Assembly (NCBI RefSeq): GCF_036345155.1
Contig: NZ_CP107773.1
Span: forward strand, 1-64,000
Direction: 5' to 3'
Length of the DNA stretch: 64,000 nucleotides
Source: Streptomyces sp. NBC_00582
GTDB lineage: Bacteria > Actinomycetota > Actinomycetes > Streptomycetales > Streptomycetaceae
The position numbers and the translations under genes were made by a program. The stretch's first letter is position 1, and each line of letters starts with the position of its first letter. Of this stretch, positions 1-9,989 are shown in pieces. Under the pieces are notes generated by a model. It saw nothing but the letters and a program-made list of their open reading frames with translations. It had not been told where the DNA came from and did not search any database.

Positions 1-337
1 TGACGCGCCGTCACTACGCGACGGAAAGTTGTAACGTCGCTCCGCGACTCAAGAGCGCTGGCTAGGTGGAGGGGTGGCGCTCCGGGGGATGCCGTTACAT
101 CTTTTGGGAGAGCTGAGCGGCGTGCGCGGTGCCGGCCCGCGTACTGCGGAGCTCGCCCTACCGGCCATCCCTGGGGGCCCAGTAGTGGCCTGTGTAGACG
201 TGAGCCGGGTAGCCCTTGCTGGTGCGCTCCACGTGGCTCGTGTAGGTGTCGGATCCGCACTTGCACATCGTGTCGGGCTCCCGGTGTCGGCGTCTTGTGT
301 ACCTAATTATGTCACGTGGTTGTGTACCGCGCAAGTT

Positions 338-362
338 CTGTAACGGTGACTCATCGTTACAG
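338..362. repeat. Inverted repeat of the TGTAACG motif
   Basis: CTGTAACG at 338-345 and its exact complement CGTTACAG at 355-362 are separated by 9 nt. It pairs two copies of the heptamer that recurs in this non-coding region, as expected for a dimeric-protein binding site. Confidence 0.6.
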
Positions 363-372
363 CCCCTCTCTC

Positions 373-392
373 CTAGAGGTCTAGACCTCTAG
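373..392. repeat. 20-bp perfect palindrome
   Basis: CTAGAGGTCTAGACCTCTAG reads identically on both strands. It begins 10 bp after the TGTAACG inverted repeat, so both lie in one candidate regulatory or origin module. Confidence 0.6.
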
Positions 393-676
393 ACAATTCT
401 AGCAATTGGAGCAGCGGGCTAGCGGGGCGATACGCGTTGATTATGTACCTGAGTTTGGGAAAGGCGTTACGTTATCACCGCTGTTGCCGGGGTGAATATG
501 TATGTACCGGCCTTCTCTGCTGTCTGAATTCTCATCCTGGAGCGTGGCGAATTGCTAGGTCTGTCTTTCGTGCTTTCCGGTGGTGAGGTCTTTCTACAGC
601 GCAAGGCAGAGGGTGAGGAGGGCGCCGGGGGTGGGAATTTGCGGGCCGGCCGGTTGGAGGCGGCCGGCCCGGCCGG

Positions 677-1297
677 TCAGGCGCCGAGGCCGATGTGGGC
701 GACGTAGGTGTAGGCGCCCCAGTCGGAGTCGAGCTCGCCGATGATGTCGTCCCAGATCTCTTCGAGCCCGGCGATGTCGCCGGCGACGAAGGCGTCGACC
801 GCGTCGTCCCAGATGTAACGGACTTGGAAGCGGCGTACGCGCAGGTTGCTGCGGCGCCGCGGTGCCTCGACGACGTCCTGGTTGATGGGGTGGATCTCCA
901 CTTCGGTGCCGTGGCCGCCGCGGTTGAGGTGCTGTTTCAGGGCGCCGGGGTTGTTGAGGATGTTGTTGGCGCGCAGGTTCCAGTAGGCGGTGTCGATCGC
1001 TTCCTGGTTCTCGGGGCGGGGGTGTTGGGTGCCTCTGGTCCAGGCGCGGATGGTGGGGCGGGTGGCGGTGATGCCGGCTTCGGCCATGGCCTGGGCGCCG
1101 CCGCCGGTGGTGGTGAGGTAGTTCATGCGGGCCATGAGGCCGCGGCGGGTGCTGGCGGGGGACCTGATGCCGCCGTGGATGATCATGCGTTCCAGGGCGT
1201 CTTCGAGGGCGCGGCCGAGGGCGTATTTGCCGTGGATGTTTCCGGGGTCGCGGTTGGCCCCGTATGTTCCGAAGTTTTTCCATCCGTCGGTGGACAT
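677..1297 (-). CDS. Small HTH-like protein, candidate terminal (Tpg/Tpc-like) protein
   Basis: A 206-aa protein. The ATG overlaps the stop of the large upstream gene as TGATG, so translation is probably coupled. Residues about 55-105 (ending in a TRPTIRAWTRG stretch) have the pattern of a helix-turn-helix in which a residue run NYLTTTGGGAQAMAEAGI precedes the recognition helix, as in Streptomyces Tpg proteins. The C-terminal third is acidic and Trp-rich. In linear Streptomyces replicons a large telomere-associated protein gene lies directly upstream of the small terminal-protein gene, the same order as here. The functional call rests on size, order and a weak motif resemblance; a plain DNA-binding protein is the alternative. 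Confidence 0.4.
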   Translation of the reverse strand: MSTDGWKNFGTYGANRDPGNIHGKYALGRALEDALERMIIHGGIRSPASTRRGLMARMNYLTTTGGGAQAMAEAGITATRPTIRAWTRGTQHPRPENQEAIDTAYWNLRANNILNNPGALKQHLNRGGHGTEVEIHPINQDVVEAPRRRSNLRVRRFQVRYIWDDAVDAFVAGDIAGLEEIWDDIIGELDSDWGAYTYVAHIGLGA

Positions 1298-4200
1298 CAG
1301 GCGGTGGTCTTCCTCGGCAGGGTGTACTGGTTCTTGAGTTTCATTTCGGCGGGGCTGCGGCCTTCGGTGAATACGTTACGCCAGTCTCCGCCGGTGACGT
1401 GGAGTTCGTCCGTGCCGCGGACGCGGACGACGGTGAGGCCCTTTTTGTGGGCGCGGTGGGCTTTGTACCAGAGGTTGGCGAATGCCTGGGAGCGGATGAT
1501 GTGCATCCACTCGGGTCGGCGGATTTCGAGGTTGGCGTTGGATTCGCCGAGGGTGGAGGTGAATTTGGAGTACATGGCTTTGATGTATTCGACGGCCACG
1601 GTTCCGTCGGCGTATCCGGCGGCTTCGCGTTCCAGGGAGGTGTGGCGGGCTTCGGTGAGGACGCGGCGGAATTTCTCCAGCAGGCCTTCGCTGGCGCCGC
1701 TGGTCCAGCTCTCGGCGATCACCGGCTGGTCGCACAGGTCGTAGCGGGCGCAGCGGATGAGGAGGCGGATGGTGGCGTCGGTGAGGACGACGGGGCCCAT
1801 CTCGCGGCGGTTGCCGATGGGGTCGGGGAGGTGGGGGTGGTGCCAGGTGGGGCGCTGGGTGAGGAGGTGGACGCCGGAGAGTTTGGGGTCGAAGCCGCCG
1901 TGGGGGTTGTGCCTGAGGGCGCCGATGGGCAGGTGGGTCTTGAAGGCGGCCATGAAGGAGGCGTTGGTGTCGAGGGCGTCGACGGTGACGGGGTCTAGGG
2001 CGCCGGTGTTGAGTTGGTCGGTGAGGTGGGTGTTGGTCCAGTTGTGGCGTCCTTCCCAGATTTCGTCTGAGCCGTCCTTGGTCTTTTTGCGGAGGATTTC
2101 GAGGAGTTCTGGATAGACGGTGTGGTCGTAATTCGAGCCGACGCGGGTTTCTTTGAATAGGGCCATGGCGTCGGGCACGGCCTTTTTCACCAGGGCGGCG
2201 GTGGCGGCTTCGACGTCGCCGCCGTGCTCTTGGAGGGCCTGGTCGACCGCGCGGGTGATCTGGCCGGTGTAGTGGGAGTAGTCGCGGCCGGCGTAGGTGC
2301 CGCTGCTGGCGGTGGTGCGCGGCGGCTGGGTGTGGTGCGTCGCGGGGTCGCTGGTGGTGGTCGCGGGGGCTGGAGTGGGCTGTGGTGCGGGTGTGTGCGG
2401 AGTGCTGGTCGGCTCGCTGGTTGCGAGGGGTGTGGAGCGGCCGGGGACGGCTACGGGCGGCCAGGCGGAGGCTCCGGGCGCGGCGGGGGCCTGGGGGGTG
2501 GGGTCGGTGGCGGTGTGCTCGGGTGGTTCGGGGTCGTGGGCGTAGGGGTCGAAGTCGGTGGGGTCGGTGAGGCGGGCGTGGGCGCGGTCGGCGTAGAGGG
2601 TGAGGGTGGTCTGGAGGCCGAGGTCGCGTTCGGTGATGGCGAGTTGGACGCGGTGGTGGGGGTGGTCGGGGTCGGGGGTGAGGTGCAGGACGGTGTCGAG
2701 GCCGAGGGTGTTGATCAGGTCGGGGTGGTCGGTGTCGAGGGCGGCGAGGACCGGGAGGTGGTGGGTGCGGGCGAGGTGGGCGAGGGTCTGGGCGGCGTCG
2801 CGGAGGCGGGGGCCGGACAGGGGCAGGTGGGGGTCGTCGGCGGCCTGGAGGCGGTCGACGACGAGGAGGGCGGTGCCGGTGAGGTCGGTGAGGGTCTCGG
2901 CGATGGCGGCGGGGGTGAGGTCGGTGCCGTCGTCGATGTAGAGGGGGGCGGCTGCCAGGTCGTGGTGGAGGGCGGCGACGTCGGCCTGTTCGGTGTCGGT
3001 GAGCTGGCCGGCGCGCAGGCGGCGGTAGTCGACGGGGAGGTGGGCGGCGACGATGCGGGCGGCGATGTCGGCGCGGGTGAGGCCGGAGGCGGCGTAGAGG
3101 ACGGGCTGGTGGTGGTCGAGGGCGGTGGTGCGGGCTGCGGTGGTGGTGAGGAGGCTGCCGCCGGTGCCGGGGGTGGCGGCGACGAGGTAGAAGCGGCCGG
3201 GCTGGAGGCCGCCGAGGGCGTGGTCGAGGCTGGGGATGCCGGTGGGCAGGCCGCGCGGGGATGGGACGGTGTCGGTGGGGTCGGTGTCTGGGGTGGTGGG
3301 GGCCAGGACGGTGTCGAAGGCCTCGCCGAGGGGGGCGAGGCGGCGTGAGGGGCGTGGTGCGGCCGGGACGTCGGTGTGGGCGGGGGCGGTGTCGGTGGGG
3401 GGTACGTGGTGCAGGGCGGCGGCCGCGGGGGTGTCATCGGTGGTGTCGGGCGCGGTCTTCGGGTCGGCGGCCGGGGTGACGGGGGCCGGGTGGGGGCGCT
3501 GTTCGGCCGGGGTCGGGTCGTTCGGTGCGGCCGACGCCGGGGCGGTGTCGGCCGCGGTCGTACGGGTGGGCTGGGGCGACGGTGCTGGTTCGGCGCCGGT
3601 CGGGGCGGGACCGGCGGGCTCCGCGAGGGGGGTGGGCCCGGTGGGTGGGACGGCAGCGGTGGCCGGGGGCGCCGCGTTGGCGGGGGTGGGGGTGGTCGGC
3701 GGGTGGGGGGTGCCGGTGGGGGTGGCCGGGAGCAGCACGGCGACGGGGGTGGTGTGGCGGCGCAGGACCTGGGGGTGGCCCTGGGCGGCTTCGTGGATGA
3801 GGTCGCCGAGTTTCTTGCGGGCGTCGGCGATCCCGTGGGCGGGAGCGTGCTCGAGGTCCCAGCCCAGGGTGGTGGCGGCGTGGGGGGTGGTCAGAAGGGC
3901 GTGGTCGGTGTCCTCGCGGGTGAGGGGGGTGGGGGTGCCGTCGGCGGCGGCGCGGATCAGGTCGGGCAGCGCGGCGCGGGCCTGGTGGAGCGTGGCGGGG
4001 GTCTTGCCCGGGACTGCCTTGGTCTTGCCGGGCGGCGGGGCCGGTTGGGATGTGGTGGTTGCAGGCTGGTCGGAGTCGGCGGCGGGCGCCGGCGCGGCGG
4101 GCGCCGTCGGCTTCGCGGCGCCGGGGGTGGGCGGTCCGGCGGCCTGGCCCGGGGCGGAGAGTGTGGTCGGGGCGGGGCGCGCGGTGGCAGGTTCCGGGTT

Positions 4201-6221
4201 GGCGTCGGGGCCGGCTGCGGACGGTGAGGCAGTCGCCCCGGGGTCGGGAGCGAGCGGCGCCGGGGCGGGGGCGTTCGGGCCGTCAGCCGGGGTGGAGGTG
4301 GGGGTGGGGGTGGGGGTGGGGGTGGGGGTGGGGGTGGGGGTGGGGGTGGGGGTTTCTTCGCCGGCCGGGTCCAGGTGGTGGTGCAGGAGCACGCACGAGC
4401 TCAGGCTCGCCAGGGCGGGACGTTGAAGGACGTCGTCGAGGCGGTCGTCGCCGCCCAGGACCAGCGGGAAGTTGTCGGCCGACCACAGGTCGTACAGCAT
4501 GCGCAGGGCGGCGGTGGGCAGTTCGTGGGCCTTTGGCACGATGACCAGCCGGGAGGCGCGGCGCAGTTCGGCGGCGATCAGGTCCTCGGTGGCCCGCAGC
4601 GTGCCGGGCTGTGGCATGCGCTGGTCCAGATCGAGCTGTACGAACAGGTCGCGGACCAGTGAGGAACGGTCCTTGCCGCCCGTGTGCACGGCTGGAAGGT
4701 TCGGGGGGCTGGGAGTGCGGGTGAGGGCGGTGTGCACGGTGGTGGCGTCGGGGCCGGTGACGGTCAGGATGGCGCGGGCCTGGGCGATCTCCCGTACGTG
4801 ATCGGCCAGTTCTTCGCCGTGGGCGGTGCCGGCAGGGTCCAGGGTGGTCCGCGGGTCGTCGGCGGCCGCGGGGTCGGCGGGTGCCGGGCCGGCGGGCGGG
4901 GAGGTGTCGGCCGGTGCCGGGGTGGTGGCGGGCTCGGCGGGTGCCGGCTGTGACGGTGAGGGGAGGGGGTCCTGCTGCTCGGCCGGAGTTGTACCGCTCG
5001 GCGCGGGGGTGCCCGGGGAAGTCGGCGCTACGTGGTGCCGGAGGGTCACGCGGGAGTTCAGGCTCGCCATGTCCGAACGCGACAGGAGAGTGGCGAGGTT
5101 GGTGTCGCCGATCAGGACCAGCGCGAAGTTCTCGCGCGCCCACAGGCTGTAGAGCAGTTGGAGGGCGGAGGAGCGCAGGCCGGGGGCGGCGGTGGCGATG
5201 ATGAGGCGGGGGGCTCGCTTGAGTTCGGCGACGATCAGGTCCTCGGCGTCTTTCAGGGCGTGGGGCCGTCGCTGTCGGCGGCCGAGGCCCAGCTGCGTGT
5301 AGAGGGCGCGGGCCAGGGAGGCGCGGTCTGCGCCGGCCACGGACACAGCCGGCTGGCCTGCGGGCAGGTGCTGGGCGAGGGCGGTGTGGGCGGTGTCCGG
5401 GTGGGGGGTGGTGAGGACCAGGACGGTGCGGTGTTCGGTGATCTCGTGCAGGGCGCCGGCCAGTTCGTCGGCGGCCAGTTCGTCGGCGGCCGGAAGGGGT
5501 GGGGTGCCTCCTCGACGGCGCCGCCCTCGGGCCCGGCGGCCGAGACCGTGTCGGGAGCGGCAGCGGGATCGGGAAGGAAGCCGTCGGCGGACTCCGGCGC
5601 GGCGGTGGGCTCGGCCGGGACGGCTGCGGGAGCAGCCGGGGTGGAGGCGGGGGCCGGGGCTGTGGGGGGCTGCTCGGCCGGGGCCTTCCCGCTCGCTCCG
5701 GCCCGCGCGGCCAGGGCGGGGCGCAGGTAGTCGACGACGACCTGCTGCAGCAGCGCGTAGGCCCGCCCGGCGCGGTCGCTGGTGGGACCGCCGAACGCGG
5801 CACGGGGGGCAATGAGCAGCACGTGCCAGTGAGCGCCGGTCGTACGCATCTTCGCGGCGGCACTCAGCGCCAGGCGCAGCGGGCGGCCGGACTTCTCCGC
5901 CAGCCCCCCGCGCGCCGGGTTCACCAGACCATGAGCGGGCACGGACAGGTTCTGACGCAGCGCGAGCGGCACACTCCCCCACACCGGGTCGTCGGCGGGC
6001 GGCAGCAGCAGGCCCGTAGCTGCCCCGGTCTTGGCGGCGGAGACGGAACGCGAGGAGGACACGGGCAACTCCAGCAGAAGCAGAACGGGGGCGGAGCGGG
6101 CCGCCGCGTCGCGGGCGGGCGGGCGGGCGGCCAGGGCCGGCGGAGGACAGGCGCGCAGCGGTCGGCCACACGCCGCACAGGGGTGTAACGCCTTGAGGGT
6201 GAGTCTAGCGCTCCGGTACAT
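1297..6221 (-). CDS. Giant multidomain protein with three degenerate P-loop modules, Tap/Tac-like candidate (one frameshift)
   Basis: About 1,640 residues if a single-base shift near 5497-5505 is repaired. The reading frame from ATG 6221 runs into a C-rich stretch (minus strand CCCCACCCC) and continues in the -1 frame, so one C is probably missing. Visible parts in order: a CAAC Cys pair near the start; two repeated AAA/TniB-like modules, each ending in a LVLIGD- or LVLGGD-like strand but without a GKT loop; a (Thr-Pro)n linker; two tandem Phd-antitoxin-like segments (ARKKLGDLIHEA motif); a RecA/DnaB-like core in which the Walker A reads ATPGTGGS, lacking the lysine, with LLVVD as Walker B; and a conserved basic C-terminus. 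Position upstream of a small HTH-like gene suggests a telomere-associated role. A plasmid replication or maintenance protein is the alternative. Confidence 0.5.
4298..4353. repeat. GTGGGG hexamer repeat, about nine units
   Basis: An uninterrupted (GTGGGG)n tract inside the giant leftward gene, encoding a Thr-Pro linker on the minus strand. The G-rich strand can form G-quadruplexes, and the tract is prone to length change. It lies between the second AAA-like module and a Pro/Ala-rich linker. Confidence 0.8.
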
Positions 6222-6246
6222 AACCGGGGACGGTTTGTGTAACGCG
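6183..6246. promoter_or_regulatory. Two TGTAACGC sites around the start of the giant leftward gene
   Basis: Copies at 6184-6191 and 6239-6246 lie on either side of the ATG at 6221. They match the motif repeated in 1-593, so the operon may be autoregulated from these sites. No strong Shine-Dalgarno sequence precedes the ATG, so a leaderless transcript is possible. Confidence 0.4.
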
Positions 6247-6431
6247 TGGGGGTGGGTGAGGTGGGCGGTGTGGTGACGCGACCGCGGTAGGCCGACGGCC
6301 GGACGCAGGGCGGGGGGTGAGGCGGAGGGGAAGCCGTGGCTCGTGCCGGGGGCCGGGCGGGCCGGGGCCGTGGACGCCGCCCGCGCACGGATCCTGGCCG
6401 GACCCCAGCCCCCGCCCCGGGCGGGATACCC

Positions 6432-6715
6432 GTGCAGATCGCCGAACGGGCCGAGACCCGGCGCACGCAGGACACGGACGTGCGCCACTGGATCAAGGAC
6501 GAGGACGATCTCGACTGGTACCAGCGGCATCAACGCGACGAGGAAGAGCCCGAGGAGCGGCGGACAGCCGTCTGGGTCGACGACTCATCGACGACGAGCA
6601 CGAGGAATCGCACCAGGTGCGACCCCCGTCCGGGACGGGGCGGGACCTGCGCGCCGAACTCGCCGTGATCGCCGCGCGGGCCGGCCCGGCAGGCGAGAGC
6701 GGAACACGGCGCTGA
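6432..6715 (+). pseudogene. Short divergent gene with a frameshift, unknown function
   Basis: From GTG 6432 the frame encodes a strongly charged segment (HWIKDEDDLDWYQRH, then EEEPEERR) to about 6585. Sensible coding continues in another frame (DDEHEESHQV, then LRAELAVIAARAG) to the stop at 6715. The composition is consistent on both sides, which suggests one gene of about 90 codons broken by a one-base shift. No family is recognised. It is transcribed away from the giant leftward gene. Confidence 0.3.
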
Positions 6716-6902
6716 CGAGTTCGCCGGGCTGTCTCCCGGCGGGGCATCGACGCGGGGTGGAGCAGCTCGCTGGGCTCGTAACCCAGAGGGGTTCCGGAGC
6801 CCGCACCGCTGTCGCCGCGACATGCCGTGATCACGCGCGAGCCGGAACTCGTTCGACAGCGGCCCCGGCGCCGCGCAGGGAGTTCACCAACGGACCAGCA
6901 GG

Positions 6903-7286
6903 TCAGGCGCCAGGCTCCCCCTGGTCCTCGTCAAGGACGAGTACCGCGTGTTCCTGATGGAGGTAGCCGCGCGGATCGGCGTCCCATCGCCCATCGGCGG
7001 CCGCAACGGGGCCGCGGCCGGTGCCGTGCCCGCGGTCCCACTCCAGCAGGCCGAGGGCGGCCAGATCGGCGTCGACCTCCCCGGCCGCGGCGAAACCGGT
7101 CTCCCGCTGGAGGGGATCGGCCCGGTCGGCGAGAGCGGCGCGGCGCAGCAGATAGCGGCGCTGCGACGGCCCGTCGACCGCACCGTCGCGTAGCGCCTGC
7201 CTGGTCAGGTCGTTGCCCAGCTGTTCGACGGCGTAGGTCTCGTGCAGCAGGGCACGCCACGCGTCACTGTCGGCCTGACGGGTCAT
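6903..7286 (-). CDS. Hypothetical protein, 127 aa
   Basis: ATG 7286 is preceded by GGAAGGA at good spacing. The protein is rich in Arg, Asp and Ala with a Trp-containing N-terminus (DAWRALLHETY) and a C-terminal segment HAVLVLDEDQ. No signal peptide or membrane segment is visible, and I do not recognise the family. It stands alone between a broken short gene and a long non-coding region. Confidence 0.6.
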   Translation of the reverse strand: MTRQADSDAWRALLHETYAVEQLGNDLTRQALRDGAVDGPSQRRYLLRRAALADRADPLQRETGFAAAGEVDADLAALGLLEWDRGHGTGRGPVAAADGRWDADPRGYLHQEHAVLVLDEDQGEPGA

Positions 7287-8456
7287 CGGATCCTTCCAAC
7301 ACGAGGGCAGGGCGAAGCCGGTACCCATGATGGCGACTGCATCCGCGGGGCGGGTACGGGTTCTGTTTGTCGCCGTCCCTCCGCCTGCTGTGCCACGCGC
7401 CAGCGCGCGGCACCAGGTGTTCAGCGTTTTCCTCGTCCAGCGCCCGGGCGAGGGCGGGAACGGACGACACGCGGCACGGCAGAGGGCCAGTGACCTCGGT
7501 ACCGACCGCAGGGCGCAGCCACGGCACCGACCGGGACGGCCGGCGGGGAGCCGCACGGCGACGGGCGAGAACCCGACGGGCTGAGAACTCGACGGACCCG
7601 GCGGGGCCGGACAACGGACCGGCGGACAGCGGACGGCGCGGCGCGCCGGACGGCGGCCGGGGCGGCGGCGGACGGGCGGGGACGGCCGTGGGCCGCAGGC
7701 GGCGGGAAACGGGAGGCTTCCGCGGATACCGCGGCGGGCGGGAGCCGGACCGCGGCGGGCGGGAGCCCGGCTGCACAGAGACCCGGGGGCGCGGGCGACG
7801 CGGGCCCGGCAGGGACGGGAACGGCAGGCGGCGACGCCACGAGGACGGCCGGGACGGGCACTGTTCGGCGTTGTTCACTGAACAACGCCGAACAGTGCCG
7901 AACAACCCACCCCCCGGCAGCGGGCGCACGCGACCGGCGGGCGCAGGGCCGGGACAACGGGGTCGCGGCGGACGCGCACGCGGCGCGGGACGGCGGGCGG
8001 GAGCCCGGCGACACGGCCGGGAGCGAGGAACGGGCAACGCGCGCGGGACGGCGGGCGGCACGGCACGGGACGCCCGACACAACCGCGGCCGGACACGGCC
8101 GGGGACGGGCGGCGCGGGCCAGCCGTGCGGCGCGGGGCGTACAGCAGCGCTGCCCTGACACGGCGCCACGGGACCATGGCGGGCCGGATACCCGGCGACG
8201 CGTCCCCACCGGCGCAGCGACCGCGGCAGCATGGGGACAACGCCCGGGACGGGCCGCGGCGCAGGGCGCGGGGACAGGCGGGCCGGGGACCGGGGACGGG
8301 CAGCCGACAGCGCAGCCCGGCCGGGGGGCACGGGTGCGCGGCGCGGGCTGACACAGCGGCGGCCGAGGCGCGGCGCGGGCTGACCGCAACGGGCCGCTGG
8401 TACGCGCTGACGCCCCACAGGCGGCTGGTCCGTGGGGCGTCCAGATGTGGTGGCGG
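7287..8456. other. 1.2-kb GC-rich region without a convincing gene
   Basis: All long open frames here are Arg/Pro/Gly-rich, lack ribosome binding sites and mirror each other on the two strands, which is typical of random high-GC sequence. Short near-repeats occur (for example CGCGGCGGGCGGGAGCC twice around 7731-7772 and a relative near 7992). The region contains the long palindrome at 7857-7899. It may be an origin, a partition or resolution site, or decayed sequence. Confidence 0.5.
7857..7899. repeat. 43-nt palindrome, 21-bp perfect arms
   Basis: The left arm 7857-7877 begins GGCACTGTTCGG, a single C is at the centre (7878), and the right arm 7879-7899 is the exact complement. A third partial copy (GTGCCGAACAAC) follows immediately at 7896-7907. 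It can form a cruciform or a long hairpin. There is no T-tract and no gene end next to it, so it is not an obvious terminator. Confidence 0.85.
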
Positions 8457-9194
8457 TCAGCCCTGCAGCATGGCCTTGAGGTCGCCCAGGCTCAGCTCGT
8501 TCGTGCCGCGGTCGGCCGCGCTGCTCTGCGTCCAGTTGAGGATCGCGGGATGGGCATCCTCGCGCGAGTACGAAGTGCCGACGGCCGTGTTCTGGCCGTC
8601 GGTGTCGGCGAGCTGGGTGAGGTAGGCGGCCAGGGCGTGCGGTCCGCCGCCGCCGTAGCCGACGCCGTACCCGTGGCCCTCACGCTGCGGAAGGATGGAC
8701 AGGTCCCCCTTCTCCGTCCGCGCCCAGAACAGGCTGCGGCCGGTGTGGAAGCGGCTGAAGGTGTCGCCGGGGCGCAGGGCGAGCGGAGCGAACGTCTTGT
8801 AGCTCCACTGGTCCGTGCCGCCCTCGCCTCGGTGCTTGAAGTGCTTGCCGACGACGGGCAGCCCGAACTCGGGGTCGTAGAAGGTCCGGCGGCACACGCA
8901 GCCCGATCCGGAGACCGCCGACGGGCTGCTGGCGTCCTCCGTGACGCACGGGTCGAACAGGGTCGGGATCTTCGTCGGCTCCACCAGCAGGCAGTGCATC
9001 GCGTTCGGCTCGCACCGCACCAGCCTGCTCAGCCATTCCTGGAAGTGCGGTGTCACGGTCTGCTGCGCCTCGATGTCCACCTCGGCGTTCAGCGACGACG
9101 AAGCGACACCGAGACGTGCCTCGGTGTAGAGGACGAAGTGCATGAAGCCGTTCGTCGGGTCGGTCAGGTTCAGGTCGACGGGCTCGTAGGTCAC
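8457..9194 (-). CDS. Hypothetical protein, 245 aa, last gene of a leftward operon
   Basis: The GTG at 9194 is chosen because GGAG lies 6 nt upstream and the product then starts MTYEPVDLNL. The protein has a Cys-rich centre (SGSGCVCRRTF) and a Gly/Tyr-rich stretch (YGVGYGGGG). It looks soluble, with no transmembrane segment. It is the last of five leftward genes between 11292 and 8457. I do not recognise the family. Confidence 0.65.
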   Translation of the reverse strand: MTYEPVDLNLTDPTNGFMHFVLYTEARLGVASSSLNAEVDIEAQQTVTPHFQEWLSRLVRCEPNAMHCLLVEPTKIPTLFDPCVTEDASSPSAVSGSGCVCRRTFYDPEFGLPVVGKHFKHRGEGGTDQWSYKTFAPLALRPGDTFSRFHTGRSLFWARTEKGDLSILPQREGHGYGVGYGGGGPHALAAYLTQLADTDGQNTAVGTSYSREDAHPAILNWTQSSAADRGTNELSLGDLKAMLQG

Positions 9195-9228
9195 GTGGCA
9201 CTCCAATGCAGGCTGCTCGGGCGGCGGG

Positions 9229-9813
9229 TCAGAAGACGCGGTGTTCGGGGCGCAGGGTCAGGCCGCCGTACAAGAACTGCTCGGCATCGTCCGGTCCGAG
9301 GCCAAGGGCGCGGCAGACGGCAAGCCCTTCGGCGTCGCGGACGAAGGCGAGCAGGATCTTGCGGCTGGCGGGGTCGGCCACGGTCCGGCGGGCGGCTTCG
9401 ATGGTGTGGGCGACGCAGCCGGTGGTGCCGTCTTCCACAATGTCCCGGCGGGTGTGCTCGTCCCAGACGTTGAGCTGGAGGTTGGCACCCTCCGTGGAGC
9501 AGTCCTCCTTGGAGTCAGCCCCCAGGACGCAGCGCCCGAGCAGCGCGGCGTGGGCGTGCCTCTGAAGGTAGACGACCTTCTCCAAGACCTCTGCGACGGA
9601 CTTCTCCAGATTCCTCTGGATCATTTCCCGGGGCATGATCTGGACTTCCGAGCCCGAGGACCTTGCCCTGATGAGAAGCGCCGACACGTTCTTGGCGAGG
9701 TCGTCGGCCATGCTGAGCAGGCCCGCCACGTTCACGTCGCCGTGCTGGCGGGGCGGGGGCAATTCGTTGGGGTAGCTGTCGAGCGGATCCAGCGGTTCGT
9801 GCAGGTCGGTCAA
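9229..9813 (-). CDS. Hypothetical protein, 194 aa
   Basis: The TTG start at 9813 is preceded by GGGAGG with a 5-nt gap, much better than any upstream GTG. The protein starts MTDLHEPLDPL and has a mostly helical central part (LLSMADDLAKNVSALLIRA). The Cys residues are scattered. It lies between two other unknown genes of the leftward operon, 34 nt from the next. No family is recognised. Confidence 0.6.
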   Translation of the reverse strand: MTDLHEPLDPLDSYPNELPPPRQHGDVNVAGLLSMADDLAKNVSALLIRARSSGSEVQIMPREMIQRNLEKSVAEVLEKVVYLQRHAHAALLGRCVLGADSKEDCSTEGANLQLNVWDEHTRRDIVEDGTTGCVAHTIEAARRTVADPASRKILLAFVRDAEGLAVCRALGLGPDDAEQFLYGGLTLRPEHRVF

Positions 9814-9989
9814 GGTTCCTCCCGTGCCAAGTGCCAACGCCTTGATTCTCGGGCCGGGTTGTCCGTGCTCGCGGATGAAGTCGCAGATCGGCCACGTCTG
9901 GCCGGTTGGCGCCCCTTGGCAATCGTGCCCCTCCACTTCAAGGACGTCGGCTTCCTTGAGGCGCCGCTGCGGTGCGGCACCATGTGGAT

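Larger units (their letters stand above)
1..593. promoter_or_regulatory. Non-coding region with repeated TGTAACG motifs
   Basis: No convincing gene lies here. The base composition is less GC-rich than the rest of the window. The heptamer TGTAACG or its complement occurs at 30-36, 93-99, 339-345 and 355-361, and a close variant CGTTACG lies at 465-471. Two more copies flank the start of the large leftward gene at 6184-6191 and 6239-6245. Clustered short repeats next to a replication or telomere-type operon suggest operators or iterons; which of the two cannot be told from sequence alone. Confidence 0.45.

Noticed and set aside
74..343. An 89-codon frame in the left non-coding region
   Set aside because: Covers the TGTAACG-rich area, has weak codon bias and no recognisable motif.
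4298..4353. G-rich repeat as a telomere repeat
   Set aside because: It is inside a coding frame as a Thr-Pro linker, and Streptomyces telomeres are palindromic, not simple repeats.
2224..4544. Long rightward open frames opposite the giant leftward gene
   Set aside because: They are Gly/Val/Ala-rich mirror frames of a GC-rich gene, without ribosome binding sites or domain motifs; the leftward frame has recognisable domains.
7264..8418. A 384-codon leftward frame and several rightward ones
   Set aside because: Arg/Pro-rich composition, no start signal, no motif, and equal frames on both strands; typical of random high-GC sequence.
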